Source: Cardinalis cardinalis (Eukaryota > Chordata > Aves > Passeriformes > Cardinalidae). From it: a DNA stretch of 64,000 nt. The notes beneath the pieces were generated by a model that was not told where the DNA came from, did no database searches, and worked only from the letters and a program-made list of their open reading frames with translations. The position numbers and the translations under genes were made by a program. The stretch is from assembly GCA_014549065.1 (NCBI GenBank), contig JACDOX010000023.1:4476808-4540807 (forward strand). The letters run 5' to 3'. This document shows positions 12,441 to 24,252 of this stretch, piece by piece (position 1 is the stretch's first letter; each line of letters opens with the position of its first letter).

Positions 12441-12591
12441 CCTCAGCGCTGTGCGAGGGGGTTGTTCTTTTTCAAGAACTGTTGTAAACCCCGGGCTGTT
12501 CCTGGGGCCCTCTCCACGGCGTTCCCGTAGCTGCGGTCCCACCCCGCTCCCGTCCCGGGCCGCAGGCCGGGGGCGGTGCGCGCTCCCCGCC

Positions 12592-12765
12592 ATGGCGGGC
12601 GCTGCGGCCCGGGGCCCGCGGCCCTGCCTGCTGCTGCCCTCCCTGCTGCTCCTGCTGCTGCTGCCGGCCGCCAGCGCCGAGCCCGAGCTGCGCTTCAGGC
12701 CGCCGGCCGAGGCCCCCGTGCGGCTCTTCACCGAGCCCGAGCTGGCCAGATACGACGGGCACCAG
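12592..12765 (+). CDS. NENF: NENF coding exon 1
   Basis: 58 codons: the signal peptide and the start of the b5-like domain. The ATG lies in a gccATGg context, and the donor is CACCAG|GTAGGG, leaving phase 0. Confidence 0.96.
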
Positions 12766-15700
12766 GTAGGGCCGGGCCGCCGCCCTGCGCCGAGGCCGGG
12801 CGGGCCCGCACAGCCCCGGCGCTGCCGCCTGCCCCGGCGCTCCGAGNGCTGGAGCCGCCGCGGAGCTCGGGTTTCTCGTGCTCTACTGCCGTGCCGCCCC
12901 GCCATCCTTCCTGCCCTGTCGTTCTGGGCAGCTCTTGCTTCTGGGGCAGTGGTTTGTGAGAGGTTTGCCGTGGTTTGTGAGAGGTTTGCGGCACCCGTGC
13001 GCTCCAGCCTCTGCCCCGGTGCGGCTGGCAGCTGCCGGGGCTGATGCTGCACACACCGTTTGGTAATCGGGTGCCATGTGCCATTCTACTCGCTCCCTGC
13101 TTGGCAAGGTGCTCCTGCCAGAGAATTTCAGATTACCGTGAGTTGGAGCCAAAGTTCAATCTCTCTCAGTAATTCATTAAACCATGTACTTAGATTAAAA
13201 AAAAAACCAAAAAAACCTAAAAACAACAGCAACAACAAAACCCCACCAAGATTATCAAAATAACAATACAGTTTTAACTTAGGAGTGTTTAGCTCCCTGT
13301 GGTTCAGAAGGCTCAGCAGAACTCCAGACTCAAAATGATTAAGTCCTGTATTGATACACATCTGCTTCTCTTTTGAAACACTTGCTGTCTGACCTTCTCA
13401 GGGTCTTCTCTAGATACTTTGAAGAGACTAACCAATGTCTGACTGAAATTACATCTTATGTATAAAACACAAAGCAGAAGCACTGGCTTATTAAGTAAAA
13501 CAGATGTCAGCAGATCAGATTTACGTGTGTTTATGTATTTATCTTTGTTTCTTAATCAAATAATGTTGCTGGCCACACACCATTTTATTTTGGGCAATAT
13601 CCATCTGCATTAGGAATGCATTAGATGCAGTTGACAATCTTCAAGCAGACTAGTGTGCAGAGAAGAGGTGACTTGCAAAAGGGACATCTTCAATGGTTGT
13701 TTCGATTAAAAAGATTCTCACTGCTTATGGTTGAACCCTCAATGTTTAAAGCACAAGCAAGAGATGTCAGGAGAGGGAATGTGTATGGTGGTATAACGAG
13801 TAAACATACAACAAAGAATTTGTGTCCTAAGATCTTGTGGATTTCACAGCTGAAATGAACTGCTTTTTGCCTGTGCTTAAGTGCTGAGGATGTATTGATG
13901 GCTTTCCCTCCAGGAAGGACAGCCCATCTACCTGGCAGTGAAGGGAGTAGTGTTTGATGTCACCTCTGGAAAAGGTTAGTGTGCTTCTCCTCTGCTGTCT
14001 ACTTTGCTTTCATGTTATTATTCAGACTTTTGGTTTTAAACATTCCCAGTGCATTGGAAGCCNGCAGTTCAATTGCAACAGAAAGATACACTTTTTCCTC
14101 TTCTAAAAAACTTGATTTTCCTCCTCTGACAGCCCNCCTACTAAGGTTTTGTCTAGAACTTACAGTGGTCTGAGATCACAACATGCAGACAGACAAGCCA
14201 GCACTGTCTAGGTAGCTTGGGCACTGCTAATGAAAACTGGAAGAACTTCCCAGCTCCCTGAGCCCTTGCCAGATGGGATCAGGGCACATGGAAGCTACAC
14301 CATTTTACTGCCCTGGGTACACGAGCTGAGCAGATCAAACCTAAGGTGGATGTACCCACTGCACAATATCAACACTGCTGCAGCTGCATCTTTTCCTTCT
14401 GTGCTGGTGTTCACACCCCTTGCTGTTTGTGCCCTTCCTGAGAACTGCAGATGTTTTAATTTGAGCTCCTGCTACTTGATCCAGATTTGCTATAAGATGT
14501 TTGAAGGGACCATGAGGGTTTTAGACACTTGCCTGGATGTCATCATAAGTAAACTAATGGCTTGTTACAGTGTTTGTACTAACCTTGCCTGGCATACATG
14601 TTGGGTTGGCTCATCTTCCAATCCTAAATTACACAGAGCTTGCAAATTCTAGGGTCTACAAACATCTCATGAGAATGTAAAGAACAACTCCCTAAATAAT
14701 AGGTAAATTTTAAGACTACAGTATAGGAAGTTCAACAGCTGTATATGCCCAACAAGTCGGAAAGCCAAAGTCAGCTCTGGAAAGAAGAGTCTTAGGCTTG
14801 AGTTGCTGCTTTCAGTTCAGTGACATTCATTTCACAGTCTGGTGAAGGGTAGAGGCTGAACATACCCTGTACATTGTCAGATCACCACTGGATTTTATTT
14901 TTTTTTAATCTGACAGAATTTTATGGAAAAGGAGCCCCATACAATGCTTTGGCTGGAAAAGACTCAACAAGAGGAGTTGCAAAGATGTCTCTGGATCCAG
15001 CAGATCTTACACATGACACAGTAAGAAAATGGGCCATCAGTTTAATTCCACTTTGCAAATTTTTATTATTATACAAGATGATGAGTGATGATTTTAAATT
15101 GTTTGCATTTATATAAGTTGACTCACTTATTTAAAATCAAAATGCACTAGTTCTCTTTAGATACATAAAACATATTTACTGGCCATGAAAGGTGCTAAAA
15201 GCCTTCAAGAGGAAAGTTTTTCATTTCTGGAATCAATACAACTTCTGTAAGCATATAAAAGGGAAATTGCCTGCTGTTTAAAAAGATGCTCACAAAGACA
15301 GTAAATCCCTTTCTTTTAGTTTGGTGTATCCTGATGTGGCAGTGAATGCTAGCTCTGGTGATGGGTTGTTGTTTGTCTGACCTGAGTACCGTAAAGTTTT
15401 GTCAAGGCTGAATTTGAATGGAAAGAACACAGCTACAGGCTGTGCTATCAATTTTGTTCATCATGCTCTGATGTAAACCCAAAAGCTGACCCTAAGGTTT
15501 ACAGTAATCATTAAAAAAANCAAAACAAATATGTAAATANCTCTATTTTTATTTCTTTGAGACANGGCTTTCATTTCCCTGTTTCCTTTAGACAGGACTC
15601 ACAGAGGAGGAGCTGAAGTCCCTGGATGACATCTTCAATAATGTTTATAAAGCCAAATATCCAATTGTTGGCTATACTTCTCGGAGAATTCTGAATGAGG

Positions 15701-15768
15701 ATGGCAGCCCCAATCTGGACTTTAAACCTGAAGATCAGCCACATTTCAGCATTAAAGATGAGTTTTGA
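12592..15768 (+). CDS. NENF: NENF (neudesin, neuron-derived neurotrophic factor), complete
   Basis: Four exons join in frame: 12592-12765, 13914-13974, 14917-15020 and 15592-15768, giving 171 residues against 172 in human. Neudesin is a secreted member of the MAPR (membrane-associated progesterone receptor) family with a cytochrome b5-like haem-binding domain and reported neurotrophic and metabolic roles. The first 30 or so residues form a Leu-rich signal peptide ending near AASA. The b5-like domain starts at VRLFTEPELARY and includes IYLAVKGVVFDVTSG, GAPYNALAGKDSTRGVA and the C-terminal KYPIVGY block. Tyr87 lines up with the axial haem Tyr of PGRMC1, and Tyr81 is also kept. The short, variable linker after ARY is shorter than in human. 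All introns are GT-AG with consistent phases. It is divergent from PACC1, as in mammals. No ambiguous base falls in an exon. Confidence 0.98.
12766..13913 (+). other. NENF intron 1
   Basis: A 1148-base intron. Its start is still CpG-island sequence. It carries a 21-bp-period duplication (12949-12989) and an A-rich simple tract at about 13197-13245. Confidence 0.85.
12949..12989. repeat. 21-bp-period tandem duplication in NENF intron 1
   Basis: The unit gtggtttgtgagaggtttgc occurs exactly at 12949-12968 and again at 12970-12989. Confidence 0.95.
13914..13974 (+). CDS. NENF: NENF coding exon 2
   Basis: 61 bases encode EGQPIYLAVKGVVFDVTSGK plus one base. The acceptor is CCTCCAG and the donor is AAAG|GTTAGT. 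Confidence 0.97.
13975..14916 (+). other. NENF intron 2
   Basis: A 942-base intron. A 140-codon open frame at 14230-14652 shows no recognisable protein and is taken as chance. Confidence 0.8.
14917..15020 (+). CDS. NENF: NENF coding exon 3, haem-contact segment
   Basis: 104 bases encode the FYGKGAPYNALAGKDSTRGV region and end LTHDT. The acceptor is TCTGACAG after a T-rich tract; the donor is ACA|GTAAGA. Confidence 0.97.
15021..15591 (+). other. NENF intron 3
   Basis: A 571-base AT-rich intron with a pyrimidine-rich 3' end. Nothing else was recognised. Confidence 0.85.
15592..15768 (+). CDS. NENF: NENF coding exon 4 and stop
   Basis: 58 codons plus TGA at 15766-15768. It begins TGLTEEEL and ends HFSIKDEF, against human HFDIKDEF. 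The acceptor is TCCTTTAG. Confidence 0.97.
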   Translation, partial: TGLTEEELKSLDDIFNNVYKAKYPIVGYTSRRILNEDGSPNLDFKPEDQPHFSIKDEF

Positions 15769-16364
15769 GGAACACTTTTGTACCTAGAGAATGCCTGGGC
15801 AGAGGCACAGCAGAATATTAAATTAATTCCCTGTGCTGTGGAGTTCATTACTACAATTAGCTACCATGAGTCAGTTCTCTGCTCAGAAAATAAGTGTGTG
15901 TGCACACACAGCATAGAGGAAACAAACAGATCTGTGTCATACACCTGGGCTGTTTGCTGGGAATTACGGGAATTATTTAACCTGCAAGTTCTTTCTGACA
16001 GGATTTCTCTGTTAAGAAGTGTATAATGTAAAATTACATTCCTTAGAAGAAAGAAGAAAGCTTTTAATAATTGAAATATGACTGGTCTTTTTGTAAATCC
16101 CAAGTTATTTCCCACTCCTTGGAAAAGTGTAAATGAATTATCTGGACAAGCTAACATCAATTCTCTGTGCTTCATGTGAGTGTAGGTATCACAAGTACAG
16201 ACAGGTGCAATACATTATATACAGGCTTATATTTTCAAAAGCATTATGGAGTTTAATATTTGATGGGTTTGAAAATACTGGATCTAAAGCCACTCAGTCN
16301 CCTCAAATGCAGTTACTGTGGAGTATTTCTGCAAAGCCTACAGCTGTAAACCGAGGAAAATAAA
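15769..16364 (+). other. NENF: NENF 3' UTR to first poly(A) signal
   Basis: Non-coding sequence follows the stop, with AATAAA at 16359-16364. A second AATAAA at 16977-16982 could give a longer form. The real cleavage site cannot be decided from sequence alone. Confidence 0.7.
16359..16364 (+). terminator. NENF poly(A) signal
   Basis: Canonical AATAAA about 590 bases after the stop codon, followed by a T-rich stretch. Confidence 0.7.
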
Positions 16365-16976
16365 CCTTTTTTCCCCCATGAGGACTACTGTGACGTTTTA
16401 AATAAGACTATTATGTTAGGTTTGGATCAATGACACTTTACTTTTAAAAAATAATTATCAAAGATGTCATCTATATTAGATTTTGATGATTTCCTTNTAT
16501 CTTTCTCTGACAAAAAGAGGAAATCATAGCCCAGATATGTTTGCCACATACTCTTACAGCACAGGTTTATTATTGCAGCTCAGTGTCCTGTGAACATTGT
16601 TAGCATTTTTATATTAACAATTTCAGCTCTCATTTTTTATGTCTCTTAGTTTTGTTTTGTTCTTACCCTGGCTTCACCACCGCTGTTTTAATGAAGAGTG
16701 CAGTTCCATGTTCCTCTTCCTCTTCACCTGATACAAAACTGCAGATCCTGCAGTGTGGAAGCAGGCCCCCCTGATGGCATTTCCCTGGCAGCCTTTCAGC
16801 AGCAAGAGGACTGTAAAAGCCTGAGCTGTACAAAGTGCTGCTAACCCCTTACTTTCACTAACTTAAGTAGAATGTGAATTGTCCCATATGTGGATTTATC
16901 TGTCACTGTCACCATTTTGATTGATACGGGAAAAACTAAGCAGCTGATCCTGATTCTGTATTAATAATACAGATAT

Positions 16977-16982
16977 AATAAA
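16977..16982 (+). terminator. possible distal NENF poly(A) signal
   Basis: Canonical AATAAA about 1.2 kb after the stop. A GT-rich stretch follows (tgtattgttgttctg), as expected downstream of a cleavage site. Confidence 0.45.
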
Positions 16983-18272
16983 AATATGATTNTGTATTGT
17001 TGTTCTGCTTCTTAAGCATTTGGGTAACTTTCTATGAAGGGAAGATTTTATTAGATGATTCTCCACCTTCTAATTTGCAGGAGACAGCTGCCTGTCAGTT
17101 GAATAACTAGAAAAGCTGTTTCTGTGTTTTGCCCATTCTTTCACAATGTTACAGATTTGATTCTAGATTTGTTTTGTTTCTCACCATTAGGCCACTTCAT
17201 TTGCAGGAGGGACTCCATGGGCCCTCCCATTGTTGGATGGTATTCTGAGTAGAAAAAAATAAATCAGCATCTAAGAAATGAATATTGNTTCAGATAATTA
17301 TTATTTAGTGTTACTATTAATTATTATTATTACTGCTGCCCTTTTGATAAGAGACCAACAGCAGCTGGGAGTTTGCTCCTTGATGATACCTGTTGTTTTT
17401 GTGGGAATGCACGTGGGTTTGGTGGTTATGGTGGTTGGTTGGTTGCCAACATTTCACAATAATTTTTCAGTCCCTACTAGTTTTTTTGCCCTTCTCCTCC
17501 TTTCCTTGCATGCATCCTGCTGGGGCAGCTTCAGTAGTTGTGCTGCTGTGATTACTGTAGAAGTCCTTGCTTCATCTGGCATCATGATATCCAGCTGCTT
17601 TTCAAAAAAAAACCCTTTGTAGCTCAATTGCAGCTCATCACCACTGAGTGGCTCAGCATTCCTGTTCTCTCCCTACTTTTCCTGTTCTCTCTATGAAATC
17701 ACCTTTGCTGATGTCAAAGCAGGTAACTCAGCTTCTGCTTGTACTGAATTTCAGGTTCTTTTCAATGAGGAAGTGCTCCTGTTGCAACAGGAAATGATGA
17801 TATAAAACCCCCTCTTGTATTGCAAGATCCTCACAAATTCAGCCTGCTCTCACCCTTGTCTGTGAGGGAGATGCTTTAGTCCTTCCTTTCTGTTATCAAA
17901 GACAAGGTTATCACAACTGAGTGCACTTTAGAAAGCAAAACATTTCCTTTTTGGTTTTATTTCCATCTGGAAACTGAAGATTTCACATTTAATCACTTCC
18001 TAGGCTATTTCACTTGGGGTTTCCACTCAATAGAAGTGTTACAACAATAAGGCTTTAAATGGACACATCCTTGNCATGTTTTCACTGACTGCTTTTTCAA
18101 AATGCATTCAGAGTACCACAGTATTTCTTTTAGTGTTAATTCAACAACACTACTTTATGTCTAAGGTTGTTTTACTTGCCGATGGCCTGAAATTGATTTT
18201 GCTTAAAAGCCAANTGTCAGCTATGGCTGCTTTGTTCAGGCAGTTGCATTTCCCTGACCTCTGTATTATTCC

Positions 18273-18309
18273 ATTTATAGATCATGAAGTGCCCTCATGA
18301 TCTATAAAT
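18273..18309. repeat. perfect 15-bp inverted repeat, 7-base loop
   Basis: The left arm atttatagatcatga (18273-18287) is matched exactly by its reverse complement at 18295-18309, with agtgccc between. It could fold as a DNA or RNA hairpin. No flanking duplication or transposon end was recognised. Confidence 0.95.
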
Positions 18310-18985
18310 TGCACTCAAAACAAGCAAGCTGTGCAAAGCCCTGTTGTAGCCCTCCTACTCCACACCTCCCTTGGAGAGTCTAGAATTTCTTTTCAATTTG
18401 CTTGCTGCTTCCAGATAGCATTGCAAATGTCATTATTTTTGCTGTGTGTTTCCAACATCCATCTTGCTAACTTAAGTCTAAGGTTTTAATGAATTGCTGC
18501 ACCAAGAATTGCCTTCCTTTAGTAGTTTACTCTTCAGAATGTTAAGAATCATCAGATGGGTTCACTTACCTCGATGATGCATAACTTGAATTGGTGTTTC
18601 CCACCTGGCACTCTTTTCAATAGTCCCTCACTTTGACCCTAACACATTTGTGACAGGATAAATTCTATCATCCCTATTTAAGGACTTCTCTTATTAACAA
18701 CTGAAGCATTAGGACTGCAAGAACAAGCAACAAAAACTCAGTAAAGGGTTTATGAAATGCAAATCCAAGTATTCTCCTTATTTTTTGGCAGTTGGAGAGA
18801 GTGCAGTAAAGAGAAATCCTCCTAAAAACATGTTATTAGTTATTGCATCCTAATCTAACCAAGACCACCTTCTGGAATGCAGGGGCTCTGAATCCTGCAG
18901 GTTGAGAAGCCAAGATTTTTCCAGGAATTTAGTATAGGACATAAAGTTATTTCTTTTCTATCCATATTAAGTATATGGACACCAC

Positions 18986-19003
18986 TTTTTTTTTTTTTTT
19001 TAG
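18986..19003. repeat. poly-T tract
   Basis: An uninterrupted run of about 18 T in the intergenic region. Confidence 0.9.
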
Positions 19004-22000
19004 CCCTTTGCCAAAATATGAGTCTTTCATTGACTTAAATAGGGTTTTGTATTAGTTTTCTTCTGCAGAAAAGGCCTTGTGATCCTTTGAGAACTGCAGC
19101 ATAGGCTGCTAACTTTGTGGTCTGCTGGTACCACTGACTGTGAATTCAATACAACATCAGTGTAGGAATCACAGTGGGATCACAGTTCAGACTGCACTTG
19201 TCAGACCTGCCAGACTTCCATGTTTCAGTAAAAATTAAAAGAGGATGCTTATCTGCTTAAGGATTGTGCTCTGGAATGGAGGAAGCCTCAAAACAGTTTG
19301 TAAATCACTTCCTTTTACTGTTGCTCTAAAACCACTATGAGGCAATACATTCAACAAATGATAGTTTGGAAAGGAATTAAATTGCTGTAGTTTTCCCTTG
19401 TGAGACTCCCAAGAACCTGTAGAACAAGACAAAATGGTTTAGATGATTTTCATATATGTATTCTGTCCCTTATAGATGAATATATTTATCTGAAATGGGC
19501 TCAATGCAATTTGCATTTGCTCAAGAGAAAATGAATGAGATGTGGAAAGATCCCCTTAGGAAGCCCAATGCTAATTTTTCAGCTAATCTGGTTGAACTGA
19601 AAGGAAAAAAAGTGAAAAAACCATCTGCCTACTAGAGTGAGTGAAAAAGCTGCTATTCAGAAGGATTCAGCTGCACATCAGGAAGATGTGCTGAGAAGCT
19701 CTGATTAGTATTTGCATATTTTCAGATGAACACTGGATATCTTGAAATCCCAGATCTGATGTAAGCAATGACAATCACACCCTTTGTTACCCATCATCCA
19801 TTTATTCCTTTGCCTAATGTTTTCCTCTCCATACAGGAAAAAATATACAAACCATGCAATTTATATGACAAATCTGTGCCCCATAAGTAATATTCATAAA
19901 AGTCCACATGAATCTATAACCTGAAAGCTATTTACATGGTATACAGAATGGCAGTTTTCAAACAAAATAGAACTTGTCTGTGAATGCTTTGAAACAAACA
20001 AAAAATCACTAAACTTTTAGATTTGTAGCAGTTCATTCAGAGCTTTGTCTGTGAGTGCCAGTTCAGACAACTATAATGTAGAGTGTATCTGTCTGCTTTG
20101 GTAGAAAACTCAGTGCTATGTCAAAAGGTGATTTTTTCCCCTCTGTAGTCAGAGTGTCAAAGACCTGGGAGTATGATAGGTGGGCATCACTGCTAGAAAT
20201 ACTCTAATAGGCATGATTTTGACCTTGGCATGTCCAAAATAACCCTAACCCAGAAAACAGAATAAGTAGGAAATGAAAATTTATCTCTCTTAGTGTGCTA
20301 CTGGGACAATTTATACTGGCAAGGTAGATGTGGCAGAGCAGGTCTGATAGCAGTGCTTCCTATTTTTGCTTCTGTCAAATATGGCCAATGATAACAATGT
20401 AAACTTGCACCCTTATCCATCTNTTGGGCTTTACATAACACCTTTTGGTTTAGCTTTTTCTTTCTGTTCAGTAGAAAGTGTGAGTCATGATTTACCTGTT
20501 TACAAAACTTACACTTAAATCTTGGCTTGGGTAATCTGTTGATGAGAAATCCAAACTAAGAGAAACAGAGANGAATGTTCTGTGAAAAACAGAGCCTGTG
20601 CACCTGGATGAACTGCAGATCCACAGGAAGTACTCTTGAATAAACAATTTCTTTTAATGTTTCCTGTAAGTTATTTGTAGCTCTTGCCATCAGAAATTTT
20701 GTACTGTTGATGAATGTTCAGCTTACCATGTTCTGCAGTACTTCTTGACATGAGTCTTTATCATTCTGACATGAGATATTATCTCCTGAGAAGTGAAAAG
20801 TTTAGAAGAAACTGGGTGCAGGCCATCTTGGAGATAAGCCAGCCAAGAGAAATCAAAATATGACCTAATTTTCCCTCTACTTAAACCTGTCTGAAAAAGG
20901 AAAAGAAATCACTGTCCCAGGGTCTATATTTTACCTTCCAGATTTTGCTGAAACTTTTCCCATACTGTGAAAAGGCAGCAGATAAAGCCTTGAAAAAGAC
21001 TTGAATCTAAACCCTTGCATTGTGAAAATTTTTTATCCACTTCTTCTGGGGCTTTAAAGATTACAACAACTCAGATAANGGCGTACAAAGTGTCAAACAC
21101 ATGAACTGAATCAAGCCAGGCCTAAGCTAGTAGCAATGTCTGAAGGTAGAGCTGAAACTTAGAGCTTTCACCCTTCTTTTGTAGACAACAAAATCTTTGA
21201 ATGAAAAAAAAATCCTTAAAGGTAGCACTTGTTTCAGGCAGTTTGGGCAGACAGGATTAGATGATGACTGAAAACTTCCTTGTGCCTGGTTCTGTGCTGC
21301 TTTGCAGGGATTCTAAAATNATTTGTGTTGGATGCACAGAACTAGTTACCAAGCAATTCACTGCCTGGAGGGTAACTTTATAGATTAAACTGAAAACTGG
21401 TTCAAAATAGCCATGGCAGATCAAGAGTATCCTAGGAANGTTATTTGCCTCATTAGGGGCTGTGGTTCTATACCCTTTATTTTACACTGCAGATAAAAGT
21501 CCAGGTAAACTCAAAATTATTAATTACATTTATCCCGTTATTAATTTTTAAGTTTGAGCAAAACTCCAAAAAACGTTACTAACAAGAATAAATATTGTTC
21601 CACAAAAAAGCAAAGTGTTCATTCTGAACTGTGCAGCACACCTGAGTATACTTAAGGCAAAAGTGGTAATCAAAGGGATTACATGTTTAAATTGAGATCA
21701 CATTCTTAGGTAACATGTCTTATGTCTTGGAAGTGTCTCAGGCATTTCAAGGATTTTTCCTTATTTATTGTTTCACCATGCTCTGTACTTTAAAATAGAT
21801 GCAAGACTTTTTAAGAATAGGGCAGTAGGACTTTCAAGGCATTTCTGAAGTATTCTCATGTTACACAAAGACAAACATACATGTGCACCTGAGATACACA
21901 ACAGACAGATCCAGCAATTTAGACACAGGCAGCAGCAGTCTTACAGTNTTTTAAAGCATGCTTTATTCCATGTATTTCTTAAACTGACCAGGTCACAAAT

Positions 22001-23431
22001 AACACCCTGACACAACAAAAATGATAGGCAGAAATGAGCTTGTAGGGATAGCTGAAAAAATCTCAGAATAAATGTGTGTAAAGACCAACCTATCAATTTT
22101 AGTGAACTTGAAAGGATTTTAGGAACATGAGCTTAGCAGAGATGTTTGGTATGTGCTGAGACTCTCTGATTCTACACATTAAATATTATTATTGTCCCTA
22201 AATTCATTCCCATTCCTCTGAGTGGTCTCCTTTGAGCTTAGCATGTTTTGCAGCTGGAAGAAAACAGGCTGCTGAAAGCAGCCTACCAGTGCAATATAAT
22301 GATGTGAGGCAGAGCAAAGGAAGGGAAATGAAACTACTTACAAGAAGCAGCAGGAGATTATAAATAAATCACAGGAGAATGCTCTTTCAGAAGAGGTGAA
22401 ACTTGGTGATGCTCTCAGAGATAAGGTTGAACTTGAGAAAAGTGTGGCATCCTCTTGGGTACAGTTCTGGGGAAATCAGCCTGAATTAAACAGCTCATAC
22501 TGCTGGCTCCTTGCTTGACAACCTCAGTCTCATTTTCCNAAAATATGATGCCTTTGGCTTTGATACCTTGCAGGTGCCTGGATTCATGGAAAATCACACT
22601 GCTGCTGTTCAGTCCATAACTTATCAATTTTTCCCATTTTGTCTTTAAATTATGCCCATTGCAGTTTAAGGAAGAAGGCTGGAGTTTAGCCAGTGAAGAG
22701 GCGACCTGGGACACAGAAATGAGGCTGCAGTTCTCAGCTACACTACAGCTTTGCCATCCTTAATGGCTTCCTAGTTTTTAAGTGAGCTGGTGTTTTCCTT
22801 GAATTCCTTGTGACTTTTATCCCTGCTGTGACTTCCACCCTCTTGAGGAAGGTAATAGTGGCTGGGCATTTGGGCTGGTGGGACCCCAAGATGGCTATAG
22901 CATCAAGAATGCTACTTTATGGAACTCTAACTTCACTTTCCTCACTCCAAAGAAGTATCACTTTGTGGTGCTTCATCTTTCAGCTGAAGTGAGTGAGCTT
23001 TACCCCATGCTGATCCAAGTAATATGTATTTATGGGAAGCTTTAACACAAAGGAAAATAGTTACAAACCATTCTTTTACAATACTGCAGCTCATTGTATT
23101 GCAAGGCCTGTTGGAGGCAGTGTGTGTAAATTCCTCATGGTAATGTGAAAACATGAATATAAGCCAGTCTAAGTCTTTGAAATGTATCTGGTTTATGTTA
23201 CCCTTAAAAAAAGCCTCCACTAGGATGTTTGATTTAAGAACAACAGAAATAAATCAGGGTTTTTCCTGGTGCTAGCTGAAAAATCATCTCACTGAATGTG
23301 TTTTCTTCACAGTTGGCAATCTGCTGGCCACTTGTATTTTTCATTGTGCACACTGCTGGTAGTCACATAATAATCACTGGGATACCTGCATTAATTATTT
23401 ACAAAAATACTTTTAAAAATCTACTTTTAAC

Positions 23432-23454
23432 ATATATATATATATATATATATA
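23432..23454. repeat. (TA)n microsatellite
   Basis: About 11 uninterrupted AT units in intergenic DNA. Confidence 0.97.
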
Positions 23455-24173
23455 AGAACTCTGTTTTCAATGAAATTGAACTAAAAGTAGACAGCTAGAC
23501 CTGAGAGGTCTCAATGAGCTACTGGAAAGCACTTCTTTATTTACAGACAGGGCTTGGAAAGCCAAATGAATTCTGTAGAATGTTTATAAAAGCATTACTC
23601 TCCATAACTTCCTCTAACTGGACTATCCTTTCATTTTTATCTTTTTCCATCAACTCATTTAGACTGACTGATTGCACCTAAAAATAGTTTAGATTTACTT
23701 TATCACCACAAAATGGATCATGCCAACATGCAGTTATCTGAGGAAACCTACTCTGTTATTTCAGCTCATTCCTTTTGGAGGATGGAAATCACTGAACCAC
23801 ATATTAAGTTGGTATAAATTTAAATAACCATGAAAGTCAAGGAAAGTATGTGCAAGGATCTGGTCCCCACTTAAAAATGTAACAAAGATTACTGTGTAGG
23901 CCCTGGAGAATGTCTCACCTTTAGATATCCTTTTAGAAACAGCATGACTGCAGTTCTTTTAATGGAATCATCCCAGATCTCCGTTGGTGTTACTTCAAAT
24001 AAATTCAGGCTTCTTGAATTTTAATTATTTTGCAATTTTTTTCCATGTAGCTGGAGGTACAGGTAGCTTTACACCACAGGAGCCAAAGGAGGAACTCTCT
24101 TACCCTGTCTGGGACAAATCACAAGACAGAAACAAACTCAAATGTAGTTCATTATTCTGTGCCTTGCAATGTG

Positions 24174-24252
24174 CTTTTTTGTTTGTTTTTTTTTTTAAGA
24201 GAAAAAACCCAAACCAAAACAAAAAACCAAATCAACCAAAAAAAAAGAAAAC
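24174..24252. repeat. T-rich then A-rich simple tract
   Basis: A T-rich segment (to about 24198) is followed by an A-rich segment (to about 24250), giving loose self-complementarity over some 75 bases. Confidence 0.8.

Larger units (their letters stand above)
12330..13040 (+). promoter_or_regulatory. CpG island and promoter region of NENF
   Basis: A GC- and CpG-rich segment covers NENF exon 1 and the start of intron 1. No TATA box is visible. Its left part overlaps the CR1 remnant, so part of the island may be transposon-derived. Confidence 0.8.

Noticed and set aside
12144..13052. Long open frame on the minus strand overlapping NENF exon 1
   Set aside because: Its C-terminal part is the CR1 relic, and the rest is the antisense of the NENF CpG island, where GC-rich sequence lacks stops by composition.
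14230..14652. 140-codon frame in NENF intron 2
   Set aside because: Intronic, no motif, and unlike any retrogene I recognise.
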